Positions 16,532-25,209 of a stretch of 47,666 nucleotides of DNA are shown piece after piece; within the stretch, counting starts at the first letter, position 1; every line of letters begins with the position of its first letter. The stretch is from Nocardioides alcanivorans (GTDB lineage Bacteria; Actinomycetota; Actinomycetes; Propionibacteriales; Nocardioidaceae). The notes beneath the pieces were generated by a model that saw only the letters and a list, made by a program, of their open reading frames with translations, was not told the DNA's origin and made no database searches. The stretch covers positions 1 through 47,666 of the forward strand of contig NZ_JAKGRW010000048.1 of the NCBI RefSeq assembly GCF_021555175.1, given 5' to 3'. A program made the position numbers and the translations under genes.

Positions 16532-17937
16532 CAGTGGCCCTCTCCGTTGATGCTCCATTGGGCCCCGGACGGGGTGTCCTCGATCGAGATGCCAGCCGCC
16601 TTGATCCGGTCGCGGATCGCATCGGCAGTGGTGAAGTCCTTGGCGGCGCGAGCCGCCTGACGCTGCTCCAGCAACCCGGCGATGAGCTCGTCGACCGCTC
16701 TCTCCAGGTCGGCGTCATCACCACCGGTCGCGAAGGCCGGGTCCGCCGGGTCGAGGCCGAGGACGTCGAGCATGGCCCGTACCTTGCCCGCCACCGTTGC
16801 AGCGCCGTCGCGATCACCGTCGCCGAGGAGCTTGTTGCCTTCACGCACGTGGTCGTGGATGACGGCCACGGCCGCCGGGGTGGCCAGGTCATCGTTCATC
16901 GCGCCCACGAACGCCGCAGGAAGCTCGGCGCTGATCTCGGCGGGGGCTCGGTCGAGGAAGTGTTCGATGCGCCGGAACCCGGCCGCCGCTTCATCGAGTG
17001 CCTCGAAGGAGAACTCGACGTGGGAGCGGTAGTGGGCCGCCACCATGTAGAAGCGCAACTCGATCGCCCGCACTCGTTTGAGCACCTCGGGCACCAGCAG
17101 TGAGTTGCCCAGCGACTTGCTCATCTTCTCGCCAGCCGTGGTGATCCACGCGTTGTGCATCCAGTAGTTGGCGAAACCGTGCCCGGCGGCGCGCGACTGC
17201 GCCTGCTCGTTCTCGTGGTGCGGGAAGCGGAGGTCGAGTCCACCACCGTGGATGTCGAAGGCCTCGCCGAGATACTTGCCGGCCATGGCGGAGCACTCGA
17301 TGTGCCAGCCGGGACGGCCACGGCCCCACGGGCTCGCCCAGGACGCGGTGCGGGGCTCGGACTCCTGCTTCCAGCCCTTCCACAGCGCGAAGTCACGGGG
17401 GTCGCGCTTGCCACGCGGATCGGCGTCGGCAGCCGCCTCCATGTCGTCGACGCGCTGTCCTGACAGCTCGCCGTACGCCGGCCACGACCGGACGTCGAAG
17501 TAGACGTCACCGGAGCCGTCGGCCGCAGCGTAGGCATGACCGCGCTCGATCAGCAGCTCGATGAGCTCGATCATCTCCGGCACGTGGCCCGTGGCGTTGG
17601 GCTCGTAGGTGGGCCGGGCGACGTTGAGCAGCCCGTAGGCACGGGCCAGCTCGGCCGCCATCTCGTAGGCGAGGTTGTACCAAGGACGTCCCTGGTCGGC
17701 TGCCTTGGCGAGGATCTTGTCGTCGATGTCGGTGGTGTTGCGGATGAAGGTCACCCGGTGACCGGACGCACGCAGCCAGCGCTGGAGCACGTCGAAGTTC
17801 ACACCCGAGCGGATGTGACCGACGTGGGGCTCCGACTGCACGGTCAGCCCGCACAGATAGATGCTGACCTCGCCCTCGCGCAGGGGCACGAAGTCGCGCA
17901 CGGTGCGGGTGGCAGAGTCATGGATGCGGAGCGTCAC
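16531..17937 (-). CDS. cysS: Cysteinyl-tRNA synthetase
   Basis: 468 aa. Charges tRNA-Cys. Class I signatures are present: HVGH (HIGH type) in SEPHVGHIRSG, and KMSKSLGNSL. Zinc ligands are visible as the Cys in YLCGLTVQ, IECSAM and the HHENE stretch. MshC, a CysS paralogue in mycothiol synthesis, is a possible confusion. The position before rlmB and the DALR-like C-terminus (ARAAKDFTTADAIRDRI) favour CysS. The GTG start at 17935-17937 has TAGGAT (17949-17944 on this strand) six bases upstream, suggesting a leaderless start within or beside the upstream operon. Confidence 0.93.
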   Translation of the reverse strand: MTLRIHDSATRTVRDFVPLREGEVSIYLCGLTVQSEPHVGHIRSGVNFDVLQRWLRASGHRVTFIRNTTDIDDKILAKAADQGRPWYNLAYEMAAELARAYGLLNVARPTYEPNATGHVPEMIELIELLIERGHAYAAADGSGDVYFDVRSWPAYGELSGQRVDDMEAAADADPRGKRDPRDFALWKGWKQESEPRTASWASPWGRGRPGWHIECSAMAGKYLGEAFDIHGGGLDLRFPHHENEQAQSRAAGHGFANYWMHNAWITTAGEKMSKSLGNSLLVPEVLKRVRAIELRFYMVAAHYRSHVEFSFEALDEAAAGFRRIEHFLDRAPAEISAELPAAFVGAMNDDLATPAAVAVIHDHVREGNKLLGDGDRDGAATVAGKVRAMLDVLGLDPADPAFATGGDDADLERAVDELIAGLLEQRQAARAAKDFTTADAIRDRIKAAGISIEDTPSGAQWSINGEGH

Positions 17938-17943
17938 TCGGCA

Positions 17944-17949
17944 ATCCTA
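17944..17949 (-). promoter_or_regulatory. -10 hexamer for leaderless cysS
   Basis: TAGGAT on the minus strand, 6 nt before the GTG of cysS, in the 53-nt gap after the SDR gene. It indicates that cysS has its own promoter. Confidence 0.5.
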
Positions 17950-17990
17950 GGTGGAAACCGTGGCCAGACCCGAACCCGCGTCGTCCGGGG

Positions 17991-18776
17991 TCAGACGCCG
18001 TAGCCGCCGTCGACGTCGAGCTTCTGCCCGCTGATGAATCCGGCGCGCGACGAGGCGAGGAAGCAGACCGCCTCGGAGATGTCCCGTGCCCGGCCGAAGC
18101 GCGACAGCGGGATGTTGCGTCGGGTGATCTCCAAGGCCTCTTCGTCCAGGTCGCCGCTACCGATCAGCCGCTCGGCCATGCCGTCGGTCAACATGCCCGG
18201 GCCGACCGCGTTGACCCGGATGCCGAAGCGTCCCTCCTCCGATGCGAGACCACGCACGAGCGCCTCGACCGCGGCCTTGGGCGCCGAGGAGAGACCGTCG
18301 CGTTTGGGGTGGCGGGCGGTGCCCGCCGTCGTCACCGCGACGATCGATCCCTGCGACTCGCGCAACGCCGGCAGGGCGGCATGGACGACCGTGAAGAAAC
18401 CGAGCGTGTCGTCGCGCAGTTGCTGTGCCATCTCGTCGGGGGTCACCTTCGACAGGTGCACCATCGGCACGTGCGGACCCGCGGCATGCACCAACGTGTG
18501 CACTCCGCCGTGAGTCGCGATCACCTCGGAGACCACGCGAGCCGCGCCCTCCGCGGAGGTGACGTCGAGCTGGTGGCTCGATCCCGCGCCGTACGCCGTC
18601 ACGTCGGCCAGGGTGCGCGCTGCGGCATCGCTGCCACGACGGTAGGTGAGGGCGACGGCGCTGCCCCGCTCGGCGAGGAGCCGGGCGATGTCGGCACCGA
18701 GGCCGCCGCTGCCGCCGATGACGAGTGCGGCGCCGGTGGTGGGGAATTCGGTCTGCATGGACGCAGTCTGGCGCAT
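17991..18776 (-). CDS. Atypical short-chain dehydrogenase/reductase lacking the catalytic Tyr
   Basis: 261 aa. The Rossmann motif VIGGSGGLGADIARLL and the C-terminal FISGQKLDVDGGYGV mark a classical SDR. The active site does not fit: NNAG reads HAAG, the catalytic Ser position reads VTTAG, and YxxxK reads SSAPK, with Ser in place of the Tyr. It may be inactive or use other chemistry. The start at 18776 overlaps the upstream stop as TGATG, and an ATG at 18758 is an alternative. Neither has a good Shine-Dalgarno. It probably shares a transcript with the molybdopterin enzyme. Confidence 0.8.
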   Translation of the reverse strand: MRQTASMQTEFPTTGAALVIGGSGGLGADIARLLAERGSAVALTYRRGSDAAARTLADVTAYGAGSSHQLDVTSAEGAARVVSEVIATHGGVHTLVHAAGPHVPMVHLSKVTPDEMAQQLRDDTLGFFTVVHAALPALRESQGSIVAVTTAGTARHPKRDGLSSAPKAAVEALVRGLASEEGRFGIRVNAVGPGMLTDGMAERLIGSGDLDEEALEITRRNIPLSRFGRARDISEAVCFLASSRAGFISGQKLDVDGGYGV

Positions 18777-20361
18777 CAGGACACGAAGAACTCGACCTCG
18801 TGCCACCCCGTGGCACCGTCAGGACGGACGTCGGTGACCACGCCGGTCTGCTCCTCGCCGTCACGTGTGATCGCCCTCACCCGTGCCTCGTGGTTGCCGG
18901 AGCCGAGTTCGACGCCGATCTCCCACTGCACCCACGTGTCCGGGTTGGGGACCTCGGCGATGCGCGCCGTCATCCACGGCCCGCCGTCGACGGCGACCTG
19001 CACCTCGGCGACTCCGCGGCGGGGTGCCCATGCAGTTCCCCCAGCTGCACCACTCCGGCGTCGAGCGACTGCCCGGCAGTCGGGACTTCGATACGGGAGC
19101 CGGTCTTGACCGGCCCCAGTTCAGCGAAACCGCGTCGGGTGGCCTCGCCCTCGGCAAGCTCGAACGTGGTCACCTCGAGGCTGGTCAACCACTTGCACGC
19201 CGACACGTGTCCGAAGAGGCCGGGCACGATCGTGCGTACCGGGTAGCCGTGCTCGATCGGGAGTGGCTCGCCGTTCATGCCGACCGCGAGCATCGCCCCG
19301 CGGGAATCGGTCATCGCAGCGAGCGGCGTGACGCACGTCCAGTTCTCGACGGAGGTCTGCAGCACCGCGTCGGCACCCGGCAGCACCCCCGCCTCCTTGA
19401 GCAGTGCTGCGACCGGCACCCCACTCCACCAGGCCGTGCCGATCTGGTTGCCGCCCACGGGATTGAGCACACTCGCCAGCGTGGTCCACGAGCTGACGAT
19501 CTCCCGCTCGATCAGCTGCTGGTAGGTGAGCTCGACCTCCCGCTCGACCATGCCGTGGATACGCAGCCGCCATTCGGTGAGTTCCACCGCTGGCTCGACC
19601 AGCGCCGTGTGCTGCACGAAGAAGTCCTCGTTGGGAGTGCGCCACGGCCCCACTCCCGGGACCCCCACCCGCCATGCTGCGGGTGGCGTCTTCGCCTTGA
19701 TCGGAAGGTTGAGCAGTCGGCGGGTCTCGTCGACGTGGCGCAGGCGGCGTCCGAACTGCCCGCCCCGCAACCACAACCACGTGCCGCCCAGGCCGAGCAC
19801 CGCCGTACGCGCCACGAAGTCCCGGCGCCGCAACCGAGTGCGGGCAGCGACCTGCTCGGGATCCTGCTTCTCCATGGGTTCGCGCGCGGCCAGGTGGCGC
19901 TGCAGCGGTCCGAGGACGAAGGAGAGCACCACGATCCACGTCGCGGCACCGGCCACGACAGGTACGGCGGTGACCACCGACATGCCGTAGTTGCCGAGCA
20001 TCGCCAGCACACCCACTGTCCCGACTGCGACCTGCAGGACGACGGGCTGCCACCAGCCGCGCCTCCCGAGCGCGCCAGCGGTCACGCAGATCCCCGCGAA
20101 CAACGCGAAGAAGATGATCGTCAGCCACGGTTGGATCACCTCGGTGGCTGCGACCTCGGAGGCGCCGGTGTCGCGGTTGCCCAGCAGGTTGACGACCGTG
20201 TCCTGCAACCAGCCCGGCGTGCGATCAGCTGCGAACTCGCCCGCTGACACGAAGGGGTTGGGGCGCAACGTGAGTCGCATGGTGAGGGCATGCGCGACTG
20301 CGATCCCGGCCACTCCCGCGACAAGACCGGCCACCGGCCATGCGGCACGCTGCATCCTCAC
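18776..20361 (-). CDS. Membrane-anchored molybdopterin oxidoreductase, sulfite-oxidase fold (frameshifted)
   Basis: About 528 aa after repair. The N-terminal 160 residues contain about four membrane helices (VAGLVAGVAGIAVAHAL, WLTIIFFALFAGICVTAG, VVLQVAVGTVGVLAML, AATWIVVLSFVLG). The molybdopterin-binding domain follows, with the likely Mo-ligand Cys in ENWTCVTPLAAM and MNGEPLPIEHGYPVRTIVPG and KWLTSLEV. A C-terminal dimerisation domain ends VEFFVS. One G is missing in the run at 19038-19042. The corrected junction reads GGTAWAPRRGVAEVQVAVDGGPW. GTG at 20361 or ATG at 20355 may start it. The electron donor and substrate are unknown. Confidence 0.85.
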
Positions 20362-20390
20362 GAGCCCATGTTCTCAGGCATGATCGACCT

Positions 20391-20862
20391 GTGACTCCCA
20401 CCCCCGCATCGGCATCGGCACCGACGTCCACCGTTACGCCGAGGGGCGGCCCCTGTGGTTGGCCGGCCTGGAGTGGCCCGACGAACCCGTCGGGCTCGAG
20501 GGCACTCCGACGCCGACGTCGTCGCGCACGCCGCCTGCGACGCGTTGTTGTCGGCCTGCGGGCTGGGCGATCTCGGCTCCAACTTCGGTACGTCGGCCCC
20601 CGAGTGGGCCGGCGCCTCCGGCGTCGCACTGCTCACCGAGACGGTGCGCCGCGTCCACGAGGCCGGCTTCACCGTGGGCAACGTTGCGGTCCAGATGATC
20701 GGCAACCGGCCGCGGCTCGGCACCCGGCGCAGTGAGGCCGAGACCACGTTGTCCGACTGCATCGGCGCACCGGTCAGCATCTCCGCCACCACCACCGATG
20801 GTCTCGGGCTCACCGGGCGTGGCGAGGGTGTTGCCGCCATCGCCACCGCCCTCGTCCTCTGA
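20391..20862 (+). CDS. ispF: 2-C-methyl-D-erythritol 2,4-cyclodiphosphate synthase (two frameshifts)
   Basis: 157 aa after repair. Fifth step of the MEP isoprenoid pathway. Metal ligands are visible as Asp and His in IGTDVHRY and in the restored GHSDADVVAHAACDALL. Other family segments are GLGDLGSNFG and ATTTDGLGLTGRGEGVAAIA. Two C bases are missing, in the run at 20401-20405 and near 20503. GTG at 20391 has CATGAT 6 nt upstream. The gene stands alone and divergent from the molybdopterin enzyme; ispD, its usual partner, is not in the window. Confidence 0.9.
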
Positions 20863-20880
20863 ACCGTTCAGAAACCGCCA

Positions 20881-21234
20881 ATTCCCCGCCCGGGCGGGGA
20901 ACTTGTCGCTTGGCGTGCGTGGTTACGGCCCACAAGGGCCCATTTAGGTGACACAGTCTGGGCTCTGGACCCATCGAGCCCTTGAGTTCGGTGGTGCTCG
21001 GAGGGCGGCGACGCAGCGATACCCACCCCCGGCGTACGACGCCAGCCCGGTCCCCGGCATGGGTGGCAGTCGAGCCTGGGGTTGAGTCGTGCAGCCCATC
21101 GCCGAACGACCCGAACCTGCGCGGCGCCGTACACACCCCTGGAGTCCCAGCAGTTGCACTAAGTGATGGGAATGAACGCTTGGCGGCTGTGGCTACACGC
21201 ACCAAGCGACAAGTTCCCCGCCCGGGCGGGGAAT
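20881..21234. mobile_element. 354-bp element with 33-bp terminal inverted repeats (MITE-like)
   Basis: The first 33 bases (20881-20913) are the exact reverse complement of the last 33 (21202-21234), and TGCGTG matches follow inside after a 2-nt offset. Each end contains the palindrome TTCCCCGCCCGGGCGGGGAA. An AAT triplet flanks both ends (20880-20882 and 21232-21234) and may be a 3-bp target duplication. Inside, the stretch near 20943-20972 (TTAGGTGACACAGTCTGGG) loosely mirrors that at 21136-21165 on the other strand, like a decayed inner pair. No credible ORF is present. This explains the gap between ispF and the MerR gene. Confidence 0.7.
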
Positions 21235-21240
21235 CTTGAG

Positions 21241-21265
21241 GCGCGTGAGACGCGTGAGACGCGTA
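21241..21265. repeat. Short tandem repeat of GCGTGAGAC units
   Basis: About two and a half copies of a 9-mer (GCGTGAGAC) lie just outside the inverted-repeat element and just downstream of the MerR-type gene's stop. Confidence 0.5.
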
Positions 21266-21275
21266 GGGCTGGAGC

Positions 21276-22064
21276 TCAACCCCCGCTGTCACCGGGGAGC
21301 GGGAGCAGGCGCTCGAGCATCTCGGGGCTCATGGCGCTGAGCTCCTCGCGCAGGGCGATCTCGATGTTGCTGGTGAGGGCGGAGCGGAAGGCGGCCATCA
21401 CGACCTGGACGGCGTTGGGGATGACCGACTCGAAGTTGCCGATCAGCTGCTCCCAGCCCTCCTCGGGCATCCCGTCCCTGGCGAAGGGCTCCCAGACCTC
21501 CTTGCGAGCCGCGGTGACGAACCGCTCGGCGAGGTCGCCGGTGTCGTGGGTGATGGCGTCGAACAGCGCGATCACGGTCGGCGGTGCGAAGCCGATGTTG
21601 AGCACCTGCGCGCCGCAGCGCACGATCGTCGGCTCGAGCGCCCTGAAGTGCTCGTCATCGATCACCTCGATCAGGCCACGGTCGACCATCTGCCCCACCA
21701 GCCAGTCGCGCGTTGCATCGTCGCGGATCCCGGCGAGCGCGGCCAGCGTCTCCCGGCTCATCACCTCGGGCTCGGGGCGCTGACCCATGGGGTTGGCCAG
21801 CAGGCCGAGCAGGTCAAGGGCATGGGTGTCGGGCATCTCCGGGCGCCCCTCGAGCGCCTTCTCCACCGCACTCAGGGTGTAGCCGCGGTCGATCAGCTCC
21901 CGGATCAGTCGCAGCCGCGACTCGTGCTCGGGGCCGTAAAACCCCTTGCGACCCACCAGCGTCGGCGCTGGCAGCAGTCCCCGAGTGGCATAGGCGCGCA
22001 CGTTGCGCACCGTCATGCCGACCCTCGACGCCAGTTGGTCGATGGTCATCTCACGTGCACCCAC
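21276..22064 (-). CDS. MerR-type transcriptional regulator
   Basis: 262 aa from GTG at 22064, or 257 from ATG at 22049. A MerR winged helix-turn-helix opens the protein (MTIDQLASRVGMTVRNVRAYATRGLLP, then GRKGFYGPEHESRLRLIRELIDRGYTLSAVEKAL). The remaining 180 residues form an unassigned helical effector domain (AGIRDDATRDWLVGQMVDRG and onward), so the ligand is unknown. It is divergent from the alpha/beta hydrolase at 22188, with a candidate operator in between, and probably controls that gene. A further in-frame ATG near 22150 adds a low-complexity tail and is less likely. Confidence 0.82.
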   Translation of the reverse strand: MGAREMTIDQLASRVGMTVRNVRAYATRGLLPAPTLVGRKGFYGPEHESRLRLIRELIDRGYTLSAVEKALEGRPEMPDTHALDLLGLLANPMGQRPEPEVMSRETLAALAGIRDDATRDWLVGQMVDRGLIEVIDDEHFRALEPTIVRCGAQVLNIGFAPPTVIALFDAITHDTGDLAERFVTAARKEVWEPFARDGMPEEGWEQLIGNFESVIPNAVQVVMAAFRSALTSNIEIALREELSAMSPEMLERLLPLPGDSGG

Positions 22065-22154
22065 GGCTGCCTCCGCCCTCGCTGCCTCACCACGGCCACC
22101 CGGCCACCCAGTTGACCGGTTGCCGCAGCCTCCCGACCATGATGTCATGATCGA

Positions 22155-22175
22155 TGTTACATTCACGATGTCACA
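22155..22175. promoter_or_regulatory. Inverted repeat TGTTACAT-N5-ATGTCACA
   Basis: 8-bp arms with one mismatch lie 12 bp before the hydrolase ATG and within the divergent promoter region shared with the MerR-type gene. This fits an operator for that regulator. Confidence 0.5.
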
Positions 22176-22187
22176 CAGGAGTGCACG

Positions 22188-23085
22188 ATGCAGACCTTCG
22201 ACGGCCTGGAGCTCCACGTCCGCACCTACGGTCGCACCGATGCCGACGTCACCGTCGTGCTCGCCCACTGTTGGACCGCCGACGTCGAGGACTGGCACTA
22301 CCAAGTGCACGACCTCCTTGCCGAATACGGCCACGAGATCCGCATCGTCACGTGGGACCACCGAGGCCACGGCAAGTCCGACCCCGCACCCCGCGACGCC
22401 TGCACGGTGCACAACCTGGGCCGCGACATGGCCGACGTCATCGACGGGCATGCCCCCACGGGCAGGCTGGTGCTCGCCGGCCACTCCATCGGGGGCATGA
22501 CGATGATGGCGCTGGCCGAGCAGCGCCCCGACATCATGGACCGGGTGGCCGGCGCTCTCTTCTGCGCCACCTCCGCCGCCGACCTCGACACCGTCAACCT
22601 CGGCATGCCCGAGATGGGCAGGTTCGCCAAGGCGCAGATCCCGCTCATCCTCGCCCAGCGGGCCTGCCTCAACCTCGCAGCGCCCGCCGTCGGATGCCGG
22701 TGGTCGAGCGCCACGTCGTGCGCCGCTTCCTCTTCGGGCGACCGCTGCGCCCCCGTGACACCGGTCTGGTGGTCGACCAGATCATCCAGTGTCCGCCCGC
22801 CACCATGGAGGGTTTCCTGCGCGACATGCTCCACCACCACGACCGGGTCGAGGCACTCAAGGCATACGACGACATCCCCACGGTCGTGCTCGTGGGCGAC
22901 CACGACCTGCTCACCCCTCCCCGCACGCACGCAAGATCGCCGCCAGCATCCGCGGCGCCCGCCTCATCACCCTGCCCGGCGCGGGCCACATGCTGACGCT
23001 GGAGCGCGACGAGACGGTGTCGGGCGAACTCATCTCGTTGGTGAAGAGGGCTCAGGCCGCAGCCGACACCAACGCGCGCCGATAA
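22188..23085 (+). CDS. Alpha/beta hydrolase (two frameshifts)
   Basis: About 299 aa after repair. Alpha/beta-hydrolase fold with oxyanion region VLAHCWTADVEDW, TWDHRGHGKSD, nucleophile Ser in GHSIGG, acid Asp in VVLVGDHDLLTPP and His in LPGAGHMLTLE, so the triad is complete. One base is missing near 22692 and a C in the run at 22919-22922. The three frames join as APAV/RMPVVERHVV and LLTPP/HARKIAASIRG. ATG at 22188 follows CAGGAG. The 3' end overlaps the convergent cbiX gene by 34 bp. Substrate unknown. Confidence 0.8.
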
Positions 23086-23753
23086 CGTCGCACCACGAGC
23101 TGGGCGACCAGTGGATCGGGGCCGATCACCTCGGCGACCACGGTCGCCCCGTGCAGTCGCGCTTCCCGAGACAGCCTGGTCGCGAAACGGCCCCGCGCGA
23201 GCAGGTACGGCGCCACCGCAACCCGCGCGCCGGGCCCGGCCACCCGGCGTACGTCGGCCATCGCCTCGGGCAAACCGCGGCCCGAACCCGCTGAGGGTCG
23301 CCACCCGCACCGGCCCGCCCCAGCGCATGGCGAGGAGCCGACCGGCCAGCACGAGGTCACGGAGGCCGTCAGGGTCGCTCGACCCCGCAGCCGCCAGCAC
23401 GACTGCGTCGGTTGGCCTCGCCCCGGCACCACGCAGCCGGCGCACCAGCACCTCGGCAAGCAGGGGGTCGGGGCCGAGTCCGGCCGTGATCACCGCCCGG
23501 GCTCCCGAGCCACGGACCATCGCCGGGATGTCGCGGCGCTGGTGCACCCCGCTCGAGAGCAGCAGGGGCACCACGACCGCCGACGGCAGCTCCGGTCCGC
23601 CGATCACCTCCCCCAGCACGGGCGCGCACAACCCGACGTAGGCGGCCGTGCCCGGGACACCGAGCAACCTCGCCGCCCGCGCGGTGACCGCCGCCCCGAC
23701 CAGGTTGCCCGCGCGCAGCCGGGTGCCGTGGAGACCGTCACCAGGCGGGTCAT
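23052..23753 (-). CDS. Sirohydrochlorin chelatase CbiX/SirB-like (two frameshifts)
   Basis: About 233 aa after repair, with two CbiX-like halves: VSHGTRLRAGNLVGAAV, then VPLLLSSGVHQRRDIPAM with AGLGPDPLLAEVLVRRL, then APYLLARGRFATRL with EVIGPDPLVAQLVVRRY. The family inserts Fe or Co into sirohydrochlorin. Next to nirB, ferrochelation to siroheme is the obvious role. A C is missing near 23730 (restores SHGTR), and an extra base is present near 23278 (restores GPGLPEAMADVRR). The ATG overlaps the upstream stop as ATGA, which fixes the start. Last gene of the nitrate locus. Confidence 0.8.
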
Positions 23754-24871
23754 CCGACAGCCAGTCGATAGCCCCGCTTCACGACTGTCTGCACCAGGCG
23801 GGTGCCGACGGCTGCCCGGAGCCGGGCCACGGCCATCTCGACCGCGTGCTCGGTCGTGGCCTGACCGCTGGGCAGGGAGACCAGCAGGTCACGGCGACTG
23901 ACCACGTGACCCGGGTTGACCGCCAACGCGGTGAGCACCGCATGCGGTCCGGGCGGCAGGTGCACCTCGGTGCCGTCGAGCACGACGACATCGCCGTGCA
24001 GGAGCAAGGACCTGCCGGCCACGCTCAACGTCTGCCCGGCCCGGCGCAGTGGCAGCTCGACCTCGAGCATCTTGATCATCGCGGCAGTGCGCGACCGCTC
24101 GGGCTGCACCGTCGGCACGCCCCACAGCTCCAGGGCGGCCGCAGTGACCGGTCCGACGCAGGTGGCGACCACGTCGGCCTGGAAGGCGGCGACCACCTCG
24201 TCGCGGCGCCCCAGCGCGGCCGCTGCCTCGAGCAGGGACGCAGCGGCGGGGGCCGACGTGAACGTGACCGCATCGAGCTTGGCCTCGGCGATCAACCCCA
24301 CCATCCGGAAGAGCGGGGCCTGGTCCTCGGGCCCCTCTATCCGATAGACGGTGACGACCTGCACGTCAGCGCCTTGGCTGCGCAGCACGTTGGCCACCGT
24401 CGACAGCGACTGCCCGTGCTCCTGCACCACGATCCGCTTGCCGGTGAGCTCGCGACCGCGCAGGTGCGTGAGCACGTCCTCGAAGCACTCCGACTCCGGC
24501 ACCCACAGCTCTCGCAATCCGGCCCGGCGCAGTGCACCGACCGACTTCGGGCCACGTGCCAGGATCTCGGCCTGCCCCAGCGCCGCCAGGAGGTCGGGCA
24601 GCAGGCCCCACTGCTCGGCGTACTCGAACCAGGAGTTCACACCGATCCCGGTCGTGGCGACGAACATGTCGACCGGCGCTGCGATGACCTGTTCGGTCGC
24701 CGCCCGCAGGCCGGCCTCATCGACGCGGTCGGGTTCGACCGACACCGCAGGCGCCCACTCGACCTCGGCGCCACGACGCTCGAGCAGGGCGATCTGTTCC
24801 TCCGCACGTCGGGCAGCGGTCACACCGACGCGCCAGCCGGAGAGCGGTCCCTCCGTTCCGGGCCCAGTCAT
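23750..24871 (-). CDS. nnaR: NnaR-like regulator: HemD-fold domain plus winged helix
   Basis: 373 aa. Residues 1-260 have the uroporphyrinogen-III synthase fold (VGVTAARRAEEQIALLERRGAEV, TTGIGVNSWFEYAEQWG, VVQEHGQSLSTVANVLRSQGADV, FTSAPAA). Residues 270-373 are an OmpR-type winged helix (SLLLHGDVVVLDGTEVHL, VSRRDLLVSLPSG, AVEMAVARLRAAVG, VVKRGYRLAVG). This fusion matches NnaR of Streptomyces and Mycolicibacterium, reported to act with GlnR on nitrate/nitrite genes. Whether the HemD part is catalytic or senses a tetrapyrrole is open. ATGA overlaps join it to nirD and cbiX. Confidence 0.85.
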   Translation of the reverse strand: MTGPGTEGPLSGWRVGVTAARRAEEQIALLERRGAEVEWAPAVSVEPDRVDEAGLRAATEQVIAAPVDMFVATTGIGVNSWFEYAEQWGLLPDLLAALGQAEILARGPKSVGALRRAGLRELWVPESECFEDVLTHLRGRELTGKRIVVQEHGQSLSTVANVLRSQGADVQVVTVYRIEGPEDQAPLFRMVGLIAEAKLDAVTFTSAPAAASLLEAAAALGRRDEVVAAFQADVVATCVGPVTAAALELWGVPTVQPERSRTAAMIKMLEVELPLRRAGQTLSVAGRSLLLHGDVVVLDGTEVHLPPGPHAVLTALAVNPGHVVSRRDLLVSLPSGQATTEHAVEMAVARLRAAVGTRLVQTVVKRGYRLAVG

Positions 24872-25209
24872 CGTGCCTGTCTCCCGCCGACCATGACCAC
24901 ATCATCGACCACGTCGACCTCGTACGTCGCCACCCGGACCTGCTCGTCGTCGAGGCACTGGCCGGTGCGCAGGTCGAAGGCGTGCTTGTGCATCGGGGAG
25001 GCGACGAAAGGCGTGTCACCTCGGGTGCCGACGATGCCGCGGGAGAGGACGCTGGCCCGTGCGAAGGGGTCGTAGTTGTCGAGGGCATGGAGTTGGTCGT
25101 CGTGGGTGCGGAAGACCGCGACCGCCCGACCGTGCACCAGCGCGACGACGCCGCGCTCGGGCACCAGGGCACTCATTCGGCAGATCGGCTCCCAACCCGT
25201 GGTGCTCAT
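24868..25209 (-). CDS. nirD: Nitrite reductase small subunit
   Basis: 113 aa. NirD family, Rieske-like fold. The Rieske CxH and CxxH cluster ligands are absent (the stretch reads VASPMHKHAFDLRTGQCL), as is normal for actinobacterial NirD. It partners NirB in NAD(P)H-dependent nitrite reduction to ammonium in the cytoplasm. The start overlaps the nirB stop and the end overlaps nnaR, both as ATGA. Confidence 0.92.
   Translation of the reverse strand: MSTTGWEPICRMSALVPERGVVALVHGRAVAVFRTHDDQLHALDNYDPFARASVLSRGIVGTRGDTPFVASPMHKHAFDLRTGQCLDDEQVRVATYEVDVVDDVVMVGGRQAR

Noticed and set aside
14303..16660. 785-aa plus-strand ORF
   Set aside because: Antisense to the metallophosphoesterase and rlmB, both of which have clear motifs. 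The translated product is low-complexity and has no recognisable domain.
20391..20862. ispF as a pseudogene
   Set aside because: Both breaks are single missing bases, the rest is full-length and conserved, and the gene is essential in MEP-pathway organisms.
20884..21230. Possible CRISPR repeats (TTCCCCGCCCGGGCGGGGAA looks like a type I-E repeat)
   Set aside because: Only two copies, in inverted orientation, about 310 bp apart, with no spacers and no cas genes.
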